Source: an uncultured Prevotella sp. (lineage in GTDB: Bacteria; Bacteroidota; Bacteroidia; Bacteroidales; Bacteroidaceae). From it: a stretch of 27,053 nucleotides of DNA. A program made the translations under genes and the position numbers. The stretch lies in NCBI GenBank assembly GCA_900540885.1, contig UQHJ01000032.1, forward strand, positions 1 through 27,053, in the 5' to 3' direction. Below are positions 5,686 to 13,726 of this stretch, one piece after another (the stretch's first letter is position 1; each line of letters begins with the position of its first letter). The notes under the pieces are model-generated. The model worked only from the letters and a program-made list of their open reading frames with translations, did no database searches and was not told the origin of the DNA.

Positions 5686-7692
5686 TCAGAGTAGCTTTTC
5701 GGGGTTTAAAATGGTCATAATGAGTGTACCGTCTGGGGTAAGATTGGGTGTACTGCTATTAAATAGTTGTTCAAGTAGGGTACTCATTTCTTGCGTGTTG
5801 AGCAATTGACCATAGGGTAGTGCCACCTTTCGAGCCATAGCGAGGGAAATAGTGTGTCCCATTGTGTCAGCCGCGTTAGCTTGTCCTGTTAGCGCATCAG
5901 CTAATATGCTATTAATTAATGCTGTAGGGGCAATGCCTTCGGTCTGTATGGGTACGCCAGTGAGTATGAAATCACCCTTTTCATCGTTATTAATATCAAA
6001 TCCTATGTCTTTTAATTGTGGTAGGATTTGGTTTAGTATTACCCCTTCAGAGGGAGAAAGCGTAAGCGTCTCAGGGAAAAGCAACTTTTGAGAGGCAGAC
6101 TTGTGCTGGAGCAATTGTTGCTGATACCGTTCATATAATATACGTATATGTGCGCGATGTTGATCAATCAGTGCCATACCCATAGGTAGCGCAGTGATGA
6201 TATATCTACCTTGGTATTGATAGAAGTCGCCGTCTTTCTTTTCGTTCCATGCTATTTTTCCCGTGTCTGGCAATTCCTTATATAATAATGTAGGAGTCTC
6301 TTCAGGAGTCGGCAGCGGTGTGAAATGCGACGGCAGTGGAACATCATTGTCTTCGTAACGACTTTCTATCTCGATTTCGTCATCTTGCTTCGTGTTGATG
6401 CTTTGTGAGGAAGGATTAGTTTCGGATTGAAAGCTCTTTTGCGTATTTTCGTATATCCTTTGCCAGTCAATCGTAGAGTGGGGGCGGGGTGGCGTATAGC
6501 TTGAAGTAAACGAAGTACTGCTTTTGTCGACTGTTGCACCTTGTTCGTTGTGAGTCGGGTGGGCAGGTGTCGTGTCGAATGGATTGAAAGAGGTGTTAAT
6601 ATGTATTTGAGGCGGAGCAATGTTGACACTTTCACCTCCAGTAGCATTAAATGTAGGAATGTCGGGACGCGCCTCCGTATTAAAGTCGATGGCGGGAACA
6701 GCCCCATATTTACCTAACGATTCGCGCACAGCAGCTAATAGAATTTGAAAGATAGCACTGTCGTCTTCAAACTTTATTTCTGTCTTTGTCGGGTGAATGT
6801 TTACATCAATACGCGCAGGGTCTACTTCAAATTTTATAAAGAAGGGTACTTGTTGTCCTTCGGGAATAAGGCGTTCGTAAGCCGTAAGAATTGCTTTAGC
6901 AAAGTAAGGGTGGCGCATGAAACGTCCGTTGACAAACAGATATTGGTGGGCGTTTTTACGTCGAGCAGCAGTAGGCATTCCCACAAAACCACTGATATTG
7001 GCAAGCGTTGTCTTTACCTCAATGGGTACAAGTTGCTTGTCAATGCGTCGCCCGAAGATGCCAACGATGCGTTGTCGAAAGTTGCCGCCTGCGAGATCAA
7101 GTGCAATGCTGCTACCGCTTTGTAGGGTAAAGGCAACGTCAGGGTGAGCCAAGGCAATGCGTTCAAACTCCGCCATGATATTGCTCAACTCCGTTTGGTT
7201 TGACTTTAGAAACTTGCGGCGAGCCGGAATGTTGAAGAACAGATTGCGCACCGCGAAGTTCGCTCCTACGGGACAACTTACCAATTCTTGTTTGGTCACT
7301 TTTGACCCTTCGATATTAATGCAAGTGCCCAGATCTTGCCCTTTCTGTCTGGTACGGAGTTCAACTTGAGCTACTGCAGCGATGGAGGCCAAAGCTTCAC
7401 CACGGAACCCCATCGTGCGCAGTGCAAATAAGTCGGTAGCTTGTTGTATCTTAGAAGTGGCATGTCGTTCGAAAGCCATGCGTGCGTCCGTTTCGCTCAT
7501 GCCACAACCATTGTCGATGACTTGAACCAACGTTTTGCCAGCGTCTTCAACCACTACTTGAATGTGTGTGGCACCAGCGTCAAGTGCATTCTCTACCAAC
7601 TCCTTAATCATAGAGGCAGGGCGCTGAATAACTTCACCTGCTGCTATTTGATTGGCTACAGAATCGGGTAAAAGATGTATAATATCAGACAT
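5686..7692 (-). CDS. mutL: DNA mismatch repair protein MutL
   Basis: A 668-aa protein that links mismatch recognition by MutS to strand removal. The N-terminal GHKL ATPase is complete: ELVENALDAGA (31-41, Asn for Mg), DNGCGM (60-65) and GFRGEALASIAAV (about 95-107). A transducer domain and a long, polar, Pro/Ser/Thr-rich linker (about 340-480) follow, then the C-terminal dimerisation domain. The usual endonuclease signatures are not intact: DQHRAHIRILYE (from D510) replaces DQHA(X)2E(X)4E, ARKVALPYG replaces an ACR/ACK-type motif, and TPNLTPDG stands where CPHGRP would be. Nicking activity is therefore doubtful. The start at 7692 is 11 bp past the OstA-like gene's stop, so the two probably share a transcript. 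Confidence 0.96.
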   Translation of the reverse strand: MSDIIHLLPDSVANQIAAGEVIQRPASMIKELVENALDAGATHIQVVVEDAGKTLVQVIDNGCGMSETDARMAFERHATSKIQQATDLFALRTMGFRGEALASIAAVAQVELRTRQKGQDLGTCINIEGSKVTKQELVSCPVGANFAVRNLFFNIPARRKFLKSNQTELSNIMAEFERIALAHPDVAFTLQSGSSIALDLAGGNFRQRIVGIFGRRIDKQLVPIEVKTTLANISGFVGMPTAARRKNAHQYLFVNGRFMRHPYFAKAILTAYERLIPEGQQVPFFIKFEVDPARIDVNIHPTKTEIKFEDDSAIFQILLAAVRESLGKYGAVPAIDFNTEARPDIPTFNATGGESVNIAPPQIHINTSFNPFDTTPAHPTHNEQGATVDKSSTSFTSSYTPPRPHSTIDWQRIYENTQKSFQSETNPSSQSINTKQDDEIEIESRYEDNDVPLPSHFTPLPTPEETPTLLYKELPDTGKIAWNEKKDGDFYQYQGRYIITALPMGMALIDQHRAHIRILYERYQQQLLQHKSASQKLLFPETLTLSPSEGVILNQILPQLKDIGFDINNDEKGDFILTGVPIQTEGIAPTALINSILADALTGQANAADTMGHTISLAMARKVALPYGQLLNTQEMSTLLEQLFNSSTPNLTPDGTLIMTILNPEKLL

Positions 7693-7703
7693 TCTTTTTC
7701 TTC

Positions 7704-9314
7704 TTATAGTTTTTGAAGTGGGGCTTCTCTTCGTATAGAGGGTTTGAGCGTTGTGCCCGATTTCTTACCGCGCCAGTTAAATACGTCATCTGGCCCAGTG
7801 GGACGTATGTAGTCAAACCAAGCGAAGCCCTCTAACTTCGTGCGGTCGGCAGGAGCTAATCCCAAGGGGTAGAAGTAGCCGTGAGAAGCGGGTGCCCATA
7901 TCTTTGATAGCTTGCGGTTGAGCATAAACATACGCGCCTTAGCCGTTTCGACGTAGTTCTGATAAAGAATCGTGCTATCCTTCTCAAGCGGATAGTTAAC
8001 CACTCGAACGTTGCCGATGGCTTGATTTTCGCTCACTTCACCTTTCGTGTCAAAATAAGTGCGCATCTGGTTGGCCGAAACTTGATTAAAGTGGGTGGAG
8101 TCAACCTGTTCTACCATCAATGCCTGTCGGTCAACGTAAATGGAGTCAATGGTAGAGTCGTTTAAAAAGGCGTTGATCTCTTCGCCCACAATCTGTCGAT
8201 TGTCGCTCCATACAATGGGGTCGCGATAGAGCGTCACCTTATTGCTCAAAGTAGAAAAAACTAAGGAGTCGGCCACCATTTGCATGTTCGTTCGGTAGGC
8301 GCGTGCATGAAAATATCCGTGCAGTACACGATAAACGGAGTCCGTCTTGATATTGTACGTAAACATTCTGAGTGTGTCGGCGTGAACGTAGAGTGTGTCT
8401 TTTCCTTGCGAAAAGTCACGTGCCAAAGCCTGTCGTGTAGCTATGGCTTCACCTGTTTGTTCATTATACCAAACATAATGTCCCGTCAGAATATTCTTGT
8501 TTACCGTGTCCTTACATTCCACATTATTAAAGGCCTCCAATATTCCTTTCTTTTTGTTGTAATACACCGTGTCGCCTTGCATGATGCGGTCGCGACCGAA
8601 GGCACGCGTACCTTTTAGTAATTGAGCCTTTTCGCTTTGCGTATTGTAAAAGCCGTGTTCTGTATAGATGCGGTCCTTGCCCGAATAGATGTTCGATTTA
8701 CCCACAATCTCGGCCCATTTCGTGATTGTATTGTAATGTAGCGTATCAGTAATGAGTCGAAACTTCGGACTTGTAAGTTCAACATTGTAATTAAAGGAGG
8801 CTTTACGAGTGTCAGTATGATATTCGCCCCAATCAGAGGTCAGTTTATTATGTCCGTCAATAAGTTCACCACCATTAAAGTAATATCCTGTATTGTATAA
8901 TCGGTCATAGTTCAAGCTATCCGTTTTGAGCACTTGTTTGCGGTGAATCATTACTACATTTTTACGCATTTCAGCGATTTGCGTCTCACCGTCATAGTGC
9001 AACTTATTACCTTTAAGTGTAAGCGTATCCCCTTGCACAATGTTTACTTTGCCAAAGGCATCAAACGTCTGTGAGGCCTCATAGAGTACAGCACTATCGC
9101 AGTGCATCACCATGCCCGCGTGTGCTAATATCACCTTACCGCTCAGACGTTGTGCACCATTCATTTCATTTTCAGAGAAGCGCAAGTTATCAGCATGTCG
9201 CAGTACGATGCGTTCATTGTTAGCCGTCTTTTTCTTTCTGTGTTGGTTAATAGAAGGTAGCGCGTAAGCAGCGCACCCCATGATAATCAATATATAAAGT
9301 AGAATATTTTTCAC
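7704..9314 (-). CDS. OstA/LptA-like protein (probable LPS-transport periplasmic protein)
   Basis: A 536-aa exported protein from a GTG start at 9314. That start is chosen because it opens a signal sequence (VKNILLYILIIMGCAAYALP) and lies 18 bp below a well-formed -7 box at 9332-9339. Upstream ATGs would add 72 residues encoded by a duplicated hairpin, including a repeated RKNESLKDFHFVLRSP peptide. The body is made of OstA/LptA-type beta repeats (LRFSENEMNGAQRLSGKVIL, MHCDSAVLYE, GDTLTLKGNKLHYDGETQIA, GDTVYYNKKKGILEAFNNVE). In LPS transport such proteins bridge inner and outer membranes. IIMGC may be a weak lipobox, so it could be a lipoprotein. It appears co-transcribed with mutL, which is not functionally related. 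Confidence 0.85.
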   Translation of the reverse strand: MKNILLYILIIMGCAAYALPSINQHRKKKTANNERIVLRHADNLRFSENEMNGAQRLSGKVILAHAGMVMHCDSAVLYEASQTFDAFGKVNIVQGDTLTLKGNKLHYDGETQIAEMRKNVVMIHRKQVLKTDSLNYDRLYNTGYYFNGGELIDGHNKLTSDWGEYHTDTRKASFNYNVELTSPKFRLITDTLHYNTITKWAEIVGKSNIYSGKDRIYTEHGFYNTQSEKAQLLKGTRAFGRDRIMQGDTVYYNKKKGILEAFNNVECKDTVNKNILTGHYVWYNEQTGEAIATRQALARDFSQGKDTLYVHADTLRMFTYNIKTDSVYRVLHGYFHARAYRTNMQMVADSLVFSTLSNKVTLYRDPIVWSDNRQIVGEEINAFLNDSTIDSIYVDRQALMVEQVDSTHFNQVSANQMRTYFDTKGEVSENQAIGNVRVVNYPLEKDSTILYQNYVETAKARMFMLNRKLSKIWAPASHGYFYPLGLAPADRTKLEGFAWFDYIRPTGPDDVFNWRGKKSGTTLKPSIRREAPLQKL

Positions 9315-9331
9315 GTCAAATCTTTTGGGTG

Positions 9332-9362
9332 CAAAGTTAGTGCAAGGCGAGCGAAGAACAAA
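9332..9362 (-). promoter_or_regulatory. Predicted promoter of the OstA-mutL transcript
   Basis: The -33 TTTG (9359-9362) and -7 TAACTTTG (9332-9339) are separated by 19 nt on the minus strand, the best consensus match in the window. The -33 element lies inside copy A of the duplicated 54-bp hairpin. In copy B the equivalent -7 position is degraded. The promoter lies downstream of the upstream ATGs, which supports the GTG start at 9314. Confidence 0.8.
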
Positions 9363-9479
9363 ATGAAAGTCCTTAAGACTTTCATTTTTTCTTCCGAGCC
9401 GCCGCCTAACTTGGCGTAGCAGAGTAGTGTAAGGCGAGCGAAGAACAAAATGAAAGTCCTTAAGACTTTCATTTTTTCT
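9339..9479. repeat. Two direct copies of a 54-bp hairpin unit
   Basis: Copy A (9339-9392) and copy B (9426-9479) differ at one base (9343 versus 9430) and are spaced 87 bp start to start. Each holds a 10-bp stem, AATGAAAGTC/GACTTTCATT, with a 5-nt loop, with T on one side and TTTTG on the other. They look like two intrinsic terminators in series, here downstream of the YeiH-type gene on the minus strand. The near identity implies recent duplication. Confidence 0.85.
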
Positions 9480-9498
9480 ACTGAGGCTATACGATAAA

Positions 9499-9515
9499 AA
9501 AGACAAACTGCAGTT
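9499..9515 (-). repeat. Terminal motif of the intergenic repeat family, solo
   Basis: The minus strand reads TAAACTGCAGTTTGTCT two bases after the TAG stop of the YeiH-type gene. It matches the tips of the palindromic elements (TAAATTGCAGTTTA, AAATTTCAGTTTGTCT). No G-rich arm follows. Like the copy at 21915, it sits directly at a stop codon. Confidence 0.5.
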
Positions 9516-9517
9516 TA

Positions 9518-10600
9518 CTATATTCCCCACTCAATCCAGCAGAGGCTGAGGATACTGATGCAGAACCATAGTAAGATGCCTTGGAAAAGGGGACGTAGGC
9601 CTACACTCTTTAGTGTGTCGCGCGTGAGTGAAGCGCCAATGAAAAAGAGAGAAAGCGTAATAAAATGTTTCGCTAAAGAGTTGATACCACCGCCCACTGT
9701 GCTAAGAGCGTTAGTTGCGGTCGTACCGATTAAGTCAGCATTGCTAAAGAGGTAAGTGTTGAGCAAAATTACAACTACGAACCAAATGATAAAGCGTGGA
9801 ATACATTGATACCAAGGTGTACTCGTACCCACTTTTTGCAGTGAACCCTTAAATAGAAAAGGAGTGATGAGTGCTAATACAACAATCCATAGTGCACGTG
9901 TGAGTTTGACTGTCGTGGCAACTTCGAGTGAACTTACCCCCTGCTCCGCCAACCATTCGGGGTGCATTTGGTCGTATGCAGCTCCAGCACCAACAACAGA
10001 TGATGTGTCGTGAATAGCAATTGCAGCCCACATACCGAAGTCCTTCATACTCATACCGAGTGCCGTCCCGATATGAGGAAAAATGAATAAGGCTATGGCA
10101 TTTAATAGAAATACAACGCCCAGTGCTACAGACATGTTCTCACTTTTAGCTTTGATAATGGGCCCTACGGCAGCAATGGCCGAACCGCCACAAATAGCGG
10201 TGCCAGAACTAATGAGAAAACTCGTCTGTGTGTCTACCTTTAATAATTTGCGACCCAATATCCAACCTAAAAGCAGTGTGCCAAAAACGCTGATGATTGT
10301 AAACGACATACCCTCGCTGCCTGAAGCCAATGCTTTGTTTACGTTCATGCCAAATCCTAAGCCAATAACCGAATATTGCAACATCTTCTTTGACATCGTC
10401 TTATTAAAGTCGGGAAACACCTTTCCAAAAAGTAAAGCAAAGACAATGCCTATGCCTAAAGCCACAGGTGAGGTGATATGATGGGTTATTTCACCAAAAT
10501 CACCCAAAGATAAATGAAAGCTGGCGGTGATAAAGTTGGTTAAAAGAGCAATGCTCAATAGTGTGATAATTGCGATGTATAAGATTTCTTTCTTTTTCAA
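9518..10600 (-). CDS. YeiH/UPF0324-type membrane protein (putative sulfate exporter family)
   Basis: A 360-aa integral membrane protein with about ten hydrophobic segments. Features of the YeiH family include LGIGIVFALLFGKVFP, a GFGMN-like stretch (VIGLGFGMNVNKAL), SSGTAICGGSAIAAVGPIIK (about 131-150) and WAAIAIHDTSSVVGAGAAY (about 191-209), the most conserved part. Family members are labelled putative sulfate exporters, but for most the substrate has not been shown. The start at 10600 (MKKKEILYIAIITLLS) is 41 bp below the -7 box at 10641. It is a single-gene transcript between the PPIase terminator and the duplicated hairpins. Confidence 0.9.
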   Translation of the reverse strand: MKKKEILYIAIITLLSIALLTNFITASFHLSLGDFGEITHHITSPVALGIGIVFALLFGKVFPDFNKTMSKKMLQYSVIGLGFGMNVNKALASGSEGMSFTIISVFGTLLLGWILGRKLLKVDTQTSFLISSGTAICGGSAIAAVGPIIKAKSENMSVALGVVFLLNAIALFIFPHIGTALGMSMKDFGMWAAIAIHDTSSVVGAGAAYDQMHPEWLAEQGVSSLEVATTVKLTRALWIVVLALITPFLFKGSLQKVGTSTPWYQCIPRFIIWFVVVILLNTYLFSNADLIGTTATNALSTVGGGINSLAKHFITLSLFFIGASLTRDTLKSVGLRPLFQGILLWFCISILSLCWIEWGI

Positions 10601-10640
10601 GATAGTGAAGTTTTAAGATTTATCTATTTCCGATTAGACA

Positions 10641-10648
10641 CAAATATA
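10641..10648 (-). promoter_or_regulatory. Predicted promoter of the YeiH-type gene (-7 box TATATTTG)
   Basis: TATATTTG on the minus strand fits TAnnTTTG. It touches the foot of the PPIase terminator hairpin (10646-10685), so the -33 region lies inside the hairpin and no TTTG is seen there. Terminator and promoter are effectively overlapped. Confidence 0.55.
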
Positions 10649-10685
10649 AGGTTACAAAGCCATGCGTATGGCTTTATAACCTTAT
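10646..10685 (-). terminator. Terminator of the PPIase genes
   Basis: An 18-bp stem with one mismatch (10646-10663 with 10668-10685) and a GCGT loop lies 20 bp past the PPIase stop. The trailing sequence ATATTTGTG is only weakly T-rich, but the stem is very stable. Confidence 0.75.
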
Positions 10686-10704
10686 AGGCATAATCATTGC
10701 GTTT

Positions 10705-12057
10705 TTACTTAATCCAACCTTTGTATTTAAAGTTGCAGTTGCGCCATTCTGGACTAATGCGAATGTACGTAGTATTGATTTTCTCTTTAATCCACTCTTC
10801 GATAGCCTCTTCGCTGCGTTTGTTGACAACAACGTCGCGTAGCGTCTGAAAGTCTTCCGTCATATTGGCGTGGTGGCCTTCAATGCGATTTTTGAGTAGA
10901 ACGAGCGCACAAACTTCTTGTCCCTTTTCGTTTGTCATGCGGAAAGCACGCGACATCTCGCCCACTTTCAACGTATCGACCACCTTTGCAATGTCTTGTG
11001 GTAAGTCTTTCATTTCGAAACGTGAACTGATGCTTCCCGTTTGTTGATTAACGTTGGCCATGAGTCCGTGGTTGTTGCGCGTATCTTTATCGTCAGAGAG
11101 CGCTTGTGCAGCAGCATCGAAAGTAAACTTCTTGGCACGAATGTCATCAGCGATAGAGTCGAGACGTGCAATGCCGTGTTCCATTTCGCTCTCGTCAATG
11201 CGAGGCTTTAGCAAAATATGGCGCACGTTCACGCGATCACCTCTCTTATCAATCAGCTGAATGATATGGTAGCCATATTCGCTACGAACAATCTTAGACA
11301 CCTTTTTAGGGTCGTTCAACGAAAAAGCTACATTGGCAAATTCTGGTACCAATTGGTTACGGCCCATATAGCCAAGCTCACCGCCGTTACGTGCCGAACC
11401 GTCCTCAGAATAGAACTTCGCTAAGGTAGAGAAGTCAGCTTCTCCTTTATTAACACGTTGCGCATATTCACGAAGTTTATTTTCGATACGTTCAATCTCT
11501 GCGCGCGAGACGGTAGGAGTAGAGGTGATAATCTGCACTTCAACCTGTGTGGGAATAAATGGCAGACTATCGGTAGGCATATTCTTAAAATATTCGCGCA
11601 CCTCGGCAGGGGTAGCTTTGACATCTTTGGTCAACTTCTGGCGTACTTCATCTGCCATCATCTGTTCGCGATACTGCTTCTTTAAGTTCTCGCGCATCTG
11701 TGAGATGCTACGACCAGACATCTGCTCCAAAGCCTCGCGTGAACCATACGTCTGAATAAACTCATTGATACGGTTGTCAACGCCCTTAATGATGTCAGCT
11801 TCACTTACGTTGACACTATCAAGCTCAGCTTGGTGAATAAATAATTTGTTAACTGCTATTTGTTCAGGAATGGTGCAGTAAGGATTGTCAATATGTTCAC
11901 CATAAGCTTCAGAAGAGATGCGAGTCTCTTCCACGTCAGAGAGCAAAATGGGTTCGTCGCCTACTACCCAAATTATTTGGTCTACCACGTTGCTTTGCGC
12001 AATGGCAAAAAGTGGCAGAAGGGCTAAGAGTAGGGCACTAAATAGAGATTTCTTCAT
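10705..12057 (-). CDS. SurA-like periplasmic peptidyl-prolyl isomerase
   Basis: A 450-aa exported chaperone. It has a signal peptide (MKKSLFSALLLALLPLFAIA, cut before QS) and a SurA-type N-terminal helical domain (about 25-165) opening with VVDQIIWVVGDEPILLSDVE. A parvulin-like domain follows at about 170-275 (FSTLAKFYSEDGSARNGGEL, SEYGYHIIQLIDKRG). A second, more diverged one (about 278-390) starts with VRHILLKP. The whole resembles SurA, which helps outer-membrane proteins fold. The -ISPEWRNCNFKYKGWIK C-terminus may stand in for SurA's last helix. The start is 16 bp past the stop of the next PPIase upstream, so the two are one operon. Confidence 0.92.
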   Translation of the reverse strand: MKKSLFSALLLALLPLFAIAQSNVVDQIIWVVGDEPILLSDVEETRISSEAYGEHIDNPYCTIPEQIAVNKLFIHQAELDSVNVSEADIIKGVDNRINEFIQTYGSREALEQMSGRSISQMRENLKKQYREQMMADEVRQKLTKDVKATPAEVREYFKNMPTDSLPFIPTQVEVQIITSTPTVSRAEIERIENKLREYAQRVNKGEADFSTLAKFYSEDGSARNGGELGYMGRNQLVPEFANVAFSLNDPKKVSKIVRSEYGYHIIQLIDKRGDRVNVRHILLKPRIDESEMEHGIARLDSIADDIRAKKFTFDAAAQALSDDKDTRNNHGLMANVNQQTGSISSRFEMKDLPQDIAKVVDTLKVGEMSRAFRMTNEKGQEVCALVLLKNRIEGHHANMTEDFQTLRDVVVNKRSEEAIEEWIKEKINTTYIRISPEWRNCNFKYKGWIK

Positions 12058-12073
12058 ATTGTTGTAGAAAGCG

Positions 12074-13498
12074 TTACTTCACGGTTTTCAATACGTCCTC
12101 GTTCACGGTGAAAGTGAATTGTTTGCGCAATTGCTCTACCCAAGCCTTCTCACGATCGTTTTGGTAATCGCTCGTGACTTGTGCCTTAGCATCAAGATAA
12201 GTCTTCGGTTGCTTCATTACCTTACCGCTAACGCCTGTAAGTGCGTAACCTTTCAATGCTTGAGGCTTCTCGCCCGTCTTGAAAGCATAAGCGTCAATGT
12301 ATTTGTTTTCACCCTTCGAACAGAGGTAAGGCCCACTAACTGATACGGTTACGCTATCTTTGTTAAACTGTTGTTTTAACTCTTTGCGCCAGTCTCCTTC
12401 GCCAAATTTCTTTAGCATTTTGTTAACAGCCTTCGCATCTTTGGCATTCTTGCAATGGAATACGAAACCTTTAAAGCGAGGTTCTTTCCATGCATAGTTG
12501 GCTTTATGGTTCTTATACCATTGTTCCAAACCTTTCGTGTCGGCAGCAGCTACGTCCCATACTTGGCGTTTGCTTACTTCGTAAAGCAAGAGACCGTCAT
12601 GGTACTCTTGAATAAGGTAACGCAGTCCGTCATTTGTGGCGATGTTGGCATTCATAACGCTATCCAATACGGCCTCTCGGTCCAATCGTCCGTTAGAAGC
12701 ATCAACAATCTTCTTAATTCGATATTCGGCAGAAGCTTCGTCGATGTTCTGGCGCTTCAGCATAGCCATGATTTCGGGGTGAAGCTTTTCATAAGAGTCG
12801 AGTGGGTGGCGGTCGGTCATCTTGATGATATGGTAGCCGAAGGGCGAAAGGACAGGTTGACACATTTCACCTTTCTTCAAGGCATAAGCAGCGTCTTCAA
12901 ATTCCTTGACGAATTGGCCTGGACCGACCATAGGCAGTTTACCTCCCTTAGCAGCACTGCCTGGGTCGTTAGAGAATTTCTTAGCCATTTCAGCAAAGTC
13001 AGCTCCATTCTTAATGGCATTGTAGATAGAGTCTGCCTTAGCCTTTGCTTGCTGCTTCTCAGCGTCAGAGGCTTTCTGGCCTAAACGAATTAAGATATGC
13101 GCCGTTTCGATGAGGTCCTTACCGCCGAGTTGTTTCACCGTATTGTCGTAAACTACGTGGGCGATAGAATCGGTAAAGAAAGAATCCGTCATGAAAGGAG
13201 TAAGCTGCATATTGCGGTAGGTTAAGAACTCCTTCTTAAAACTTGAAAGCGTATCAAGTTGTGCAGCCTCAGCAGCAGCAACTTTTAGCTTATAGTTAAT
13301 AAACATGGGCACATATTCTTGTACTGACTTCTTTTCTACAGCACCTTCAATGTTTCCATTTTTATGAAAAGAGTATTCAAATTCTCCGCGTGTGATAGCC
13401 TTCCCATTGACTGTCATCAATATAGGGTTATCAGCCGACTGCGCCCCAGCTGTAAGAGCCAGGGCGAAGAGAGCTGCAGTAAGCAAATTCTTTTTCAT
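12074..13498 (-). CDS. Periplasmic parvulin-type peptidyl-prolyl isomerase
   Basis: A 474-aa exported protein. The ATG at 13498 is preferred to an in-frame ATG 18 codons upstream because it starts directly with the signal peptide MKKNLLTAALFALALTAGAQ, and the upstream start would overlap the guaB terminator. After an N-terminal helical region (VNGKAITRGEFEYSFHKNGN), a parvulin domain spans about 132-230 (ETAHILIRLGQ, FAEMAKKFSNDPGSAAKGGK, LSPFGYHIIKMTDRH). About 240 residues of PpiD/SurA-like C-terminal sequence without an obvious second catalytic domain follow. It likely assists folding of exported proteins together with its downstream neighbour. No clear own promoter was found in the 228-bp gap to guaB. 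Confidence 0.9.
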   Translation of the reverse strand: MKKNLLTAALFALALTAGAQSADNPILMTVNGKAITRGEFEYSFHKNGNIEGAVEKKSVQEYVPMFINYKLKVAAAEAAQLDTLSSFKKEFLTYRNMQLTPFMTDSFFTDSIAHVVYDNTVKQLGGKDLIETAHILIRLGQKASDAEKQQAKAKADSIYNAIKNGADFAEMAKKFSNDPGSAAKGGKLPMVGPGQFVKEFEDAAYALKKGEMCQPVLSPFGYHIIKMTDRHPLDSYEKLHPEIMAMLKRQNIDEASAEYRIKKIVDASNGRLDREAVLDSVMNANIATNDGLRYLIQEYHDGLLLYEVSKRQVWDVAAADTKGLEQWYKNHKANYAWKEPRFKGFVFHCKNAKDAKAVNKMLKKFGEGDWRKELKQQFNKDSVTVSVSGPYLCSKGENKYIDAYAFKTGEKPQALKGYALTGVSGKVMKQPKTYLDAKAQVTSDYQNDREKAWVEQLRKQFTFTVNEDVLKTVK

Positions 13499-13523
13499 AT
13501 ATATATTAATAATGTATATCATT

Positions 13524-13589
13524 AAAAAAGCTGATGTGTAAGTGTGCAACAATGCAGGAATCCATTATTGGCACATTTGCACATCAGCT
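13524..13589 (-). terminator. Terminator-like hairpin between guaB and the PPIase genes
   Basis: A 19-bp arm pair (13529-13547 with 13571-13589, two mismatches) has a further partly paired inner part (CAACAATG with CATTATTG). On the minus strand it ends in six T (13529 down to 13524). It looks like the guaB terminator, yet it stops only 26 bp above the PPIase ATG. The arm contains GTGCAAATGTGC, also the building block of the inverted repeat at 23199-23306. Confidence 0.75.
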
Positions 13590-13598
13590 GTTGATAGT

Positions 13599-13696
13599 TT
13601 AGTGAGTTTAATAAGTGAGTAGACGCTCGAGCTGGAAAGTTCGCGTTACGTAGGAACGTATGGAACGAAGTGTCAAAGAGTTATTAAACTCATTAA
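13599..13696. repeat. Inverted repeat after guaB
   Basis: The arms TTAGTGAGTTTAATAA (13599-13614) and TTATTAAACTCATTAA (13681-13696) pair with one mismatch across a 66-nt loop. Next to it, 13690-13722 holds several AACTCATT/AATGAGTT units. It is part of the guaB 3' end; function unknown. Confidence 0.5.
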
Positions 13697-13726
13697 ACTT
13701 AATGAACTCATTCAACTCATTTAATC

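Noticed and set aside
9315..9530. N-terminal extension of the OstA-like gene, with a twice-repeated 16-residue peptide
   Set aside because: The repeat is only the translation of the duplicated 54-bp hairpin. A consensus promoter and a signal peptide both place the start at the GTG at 9314.
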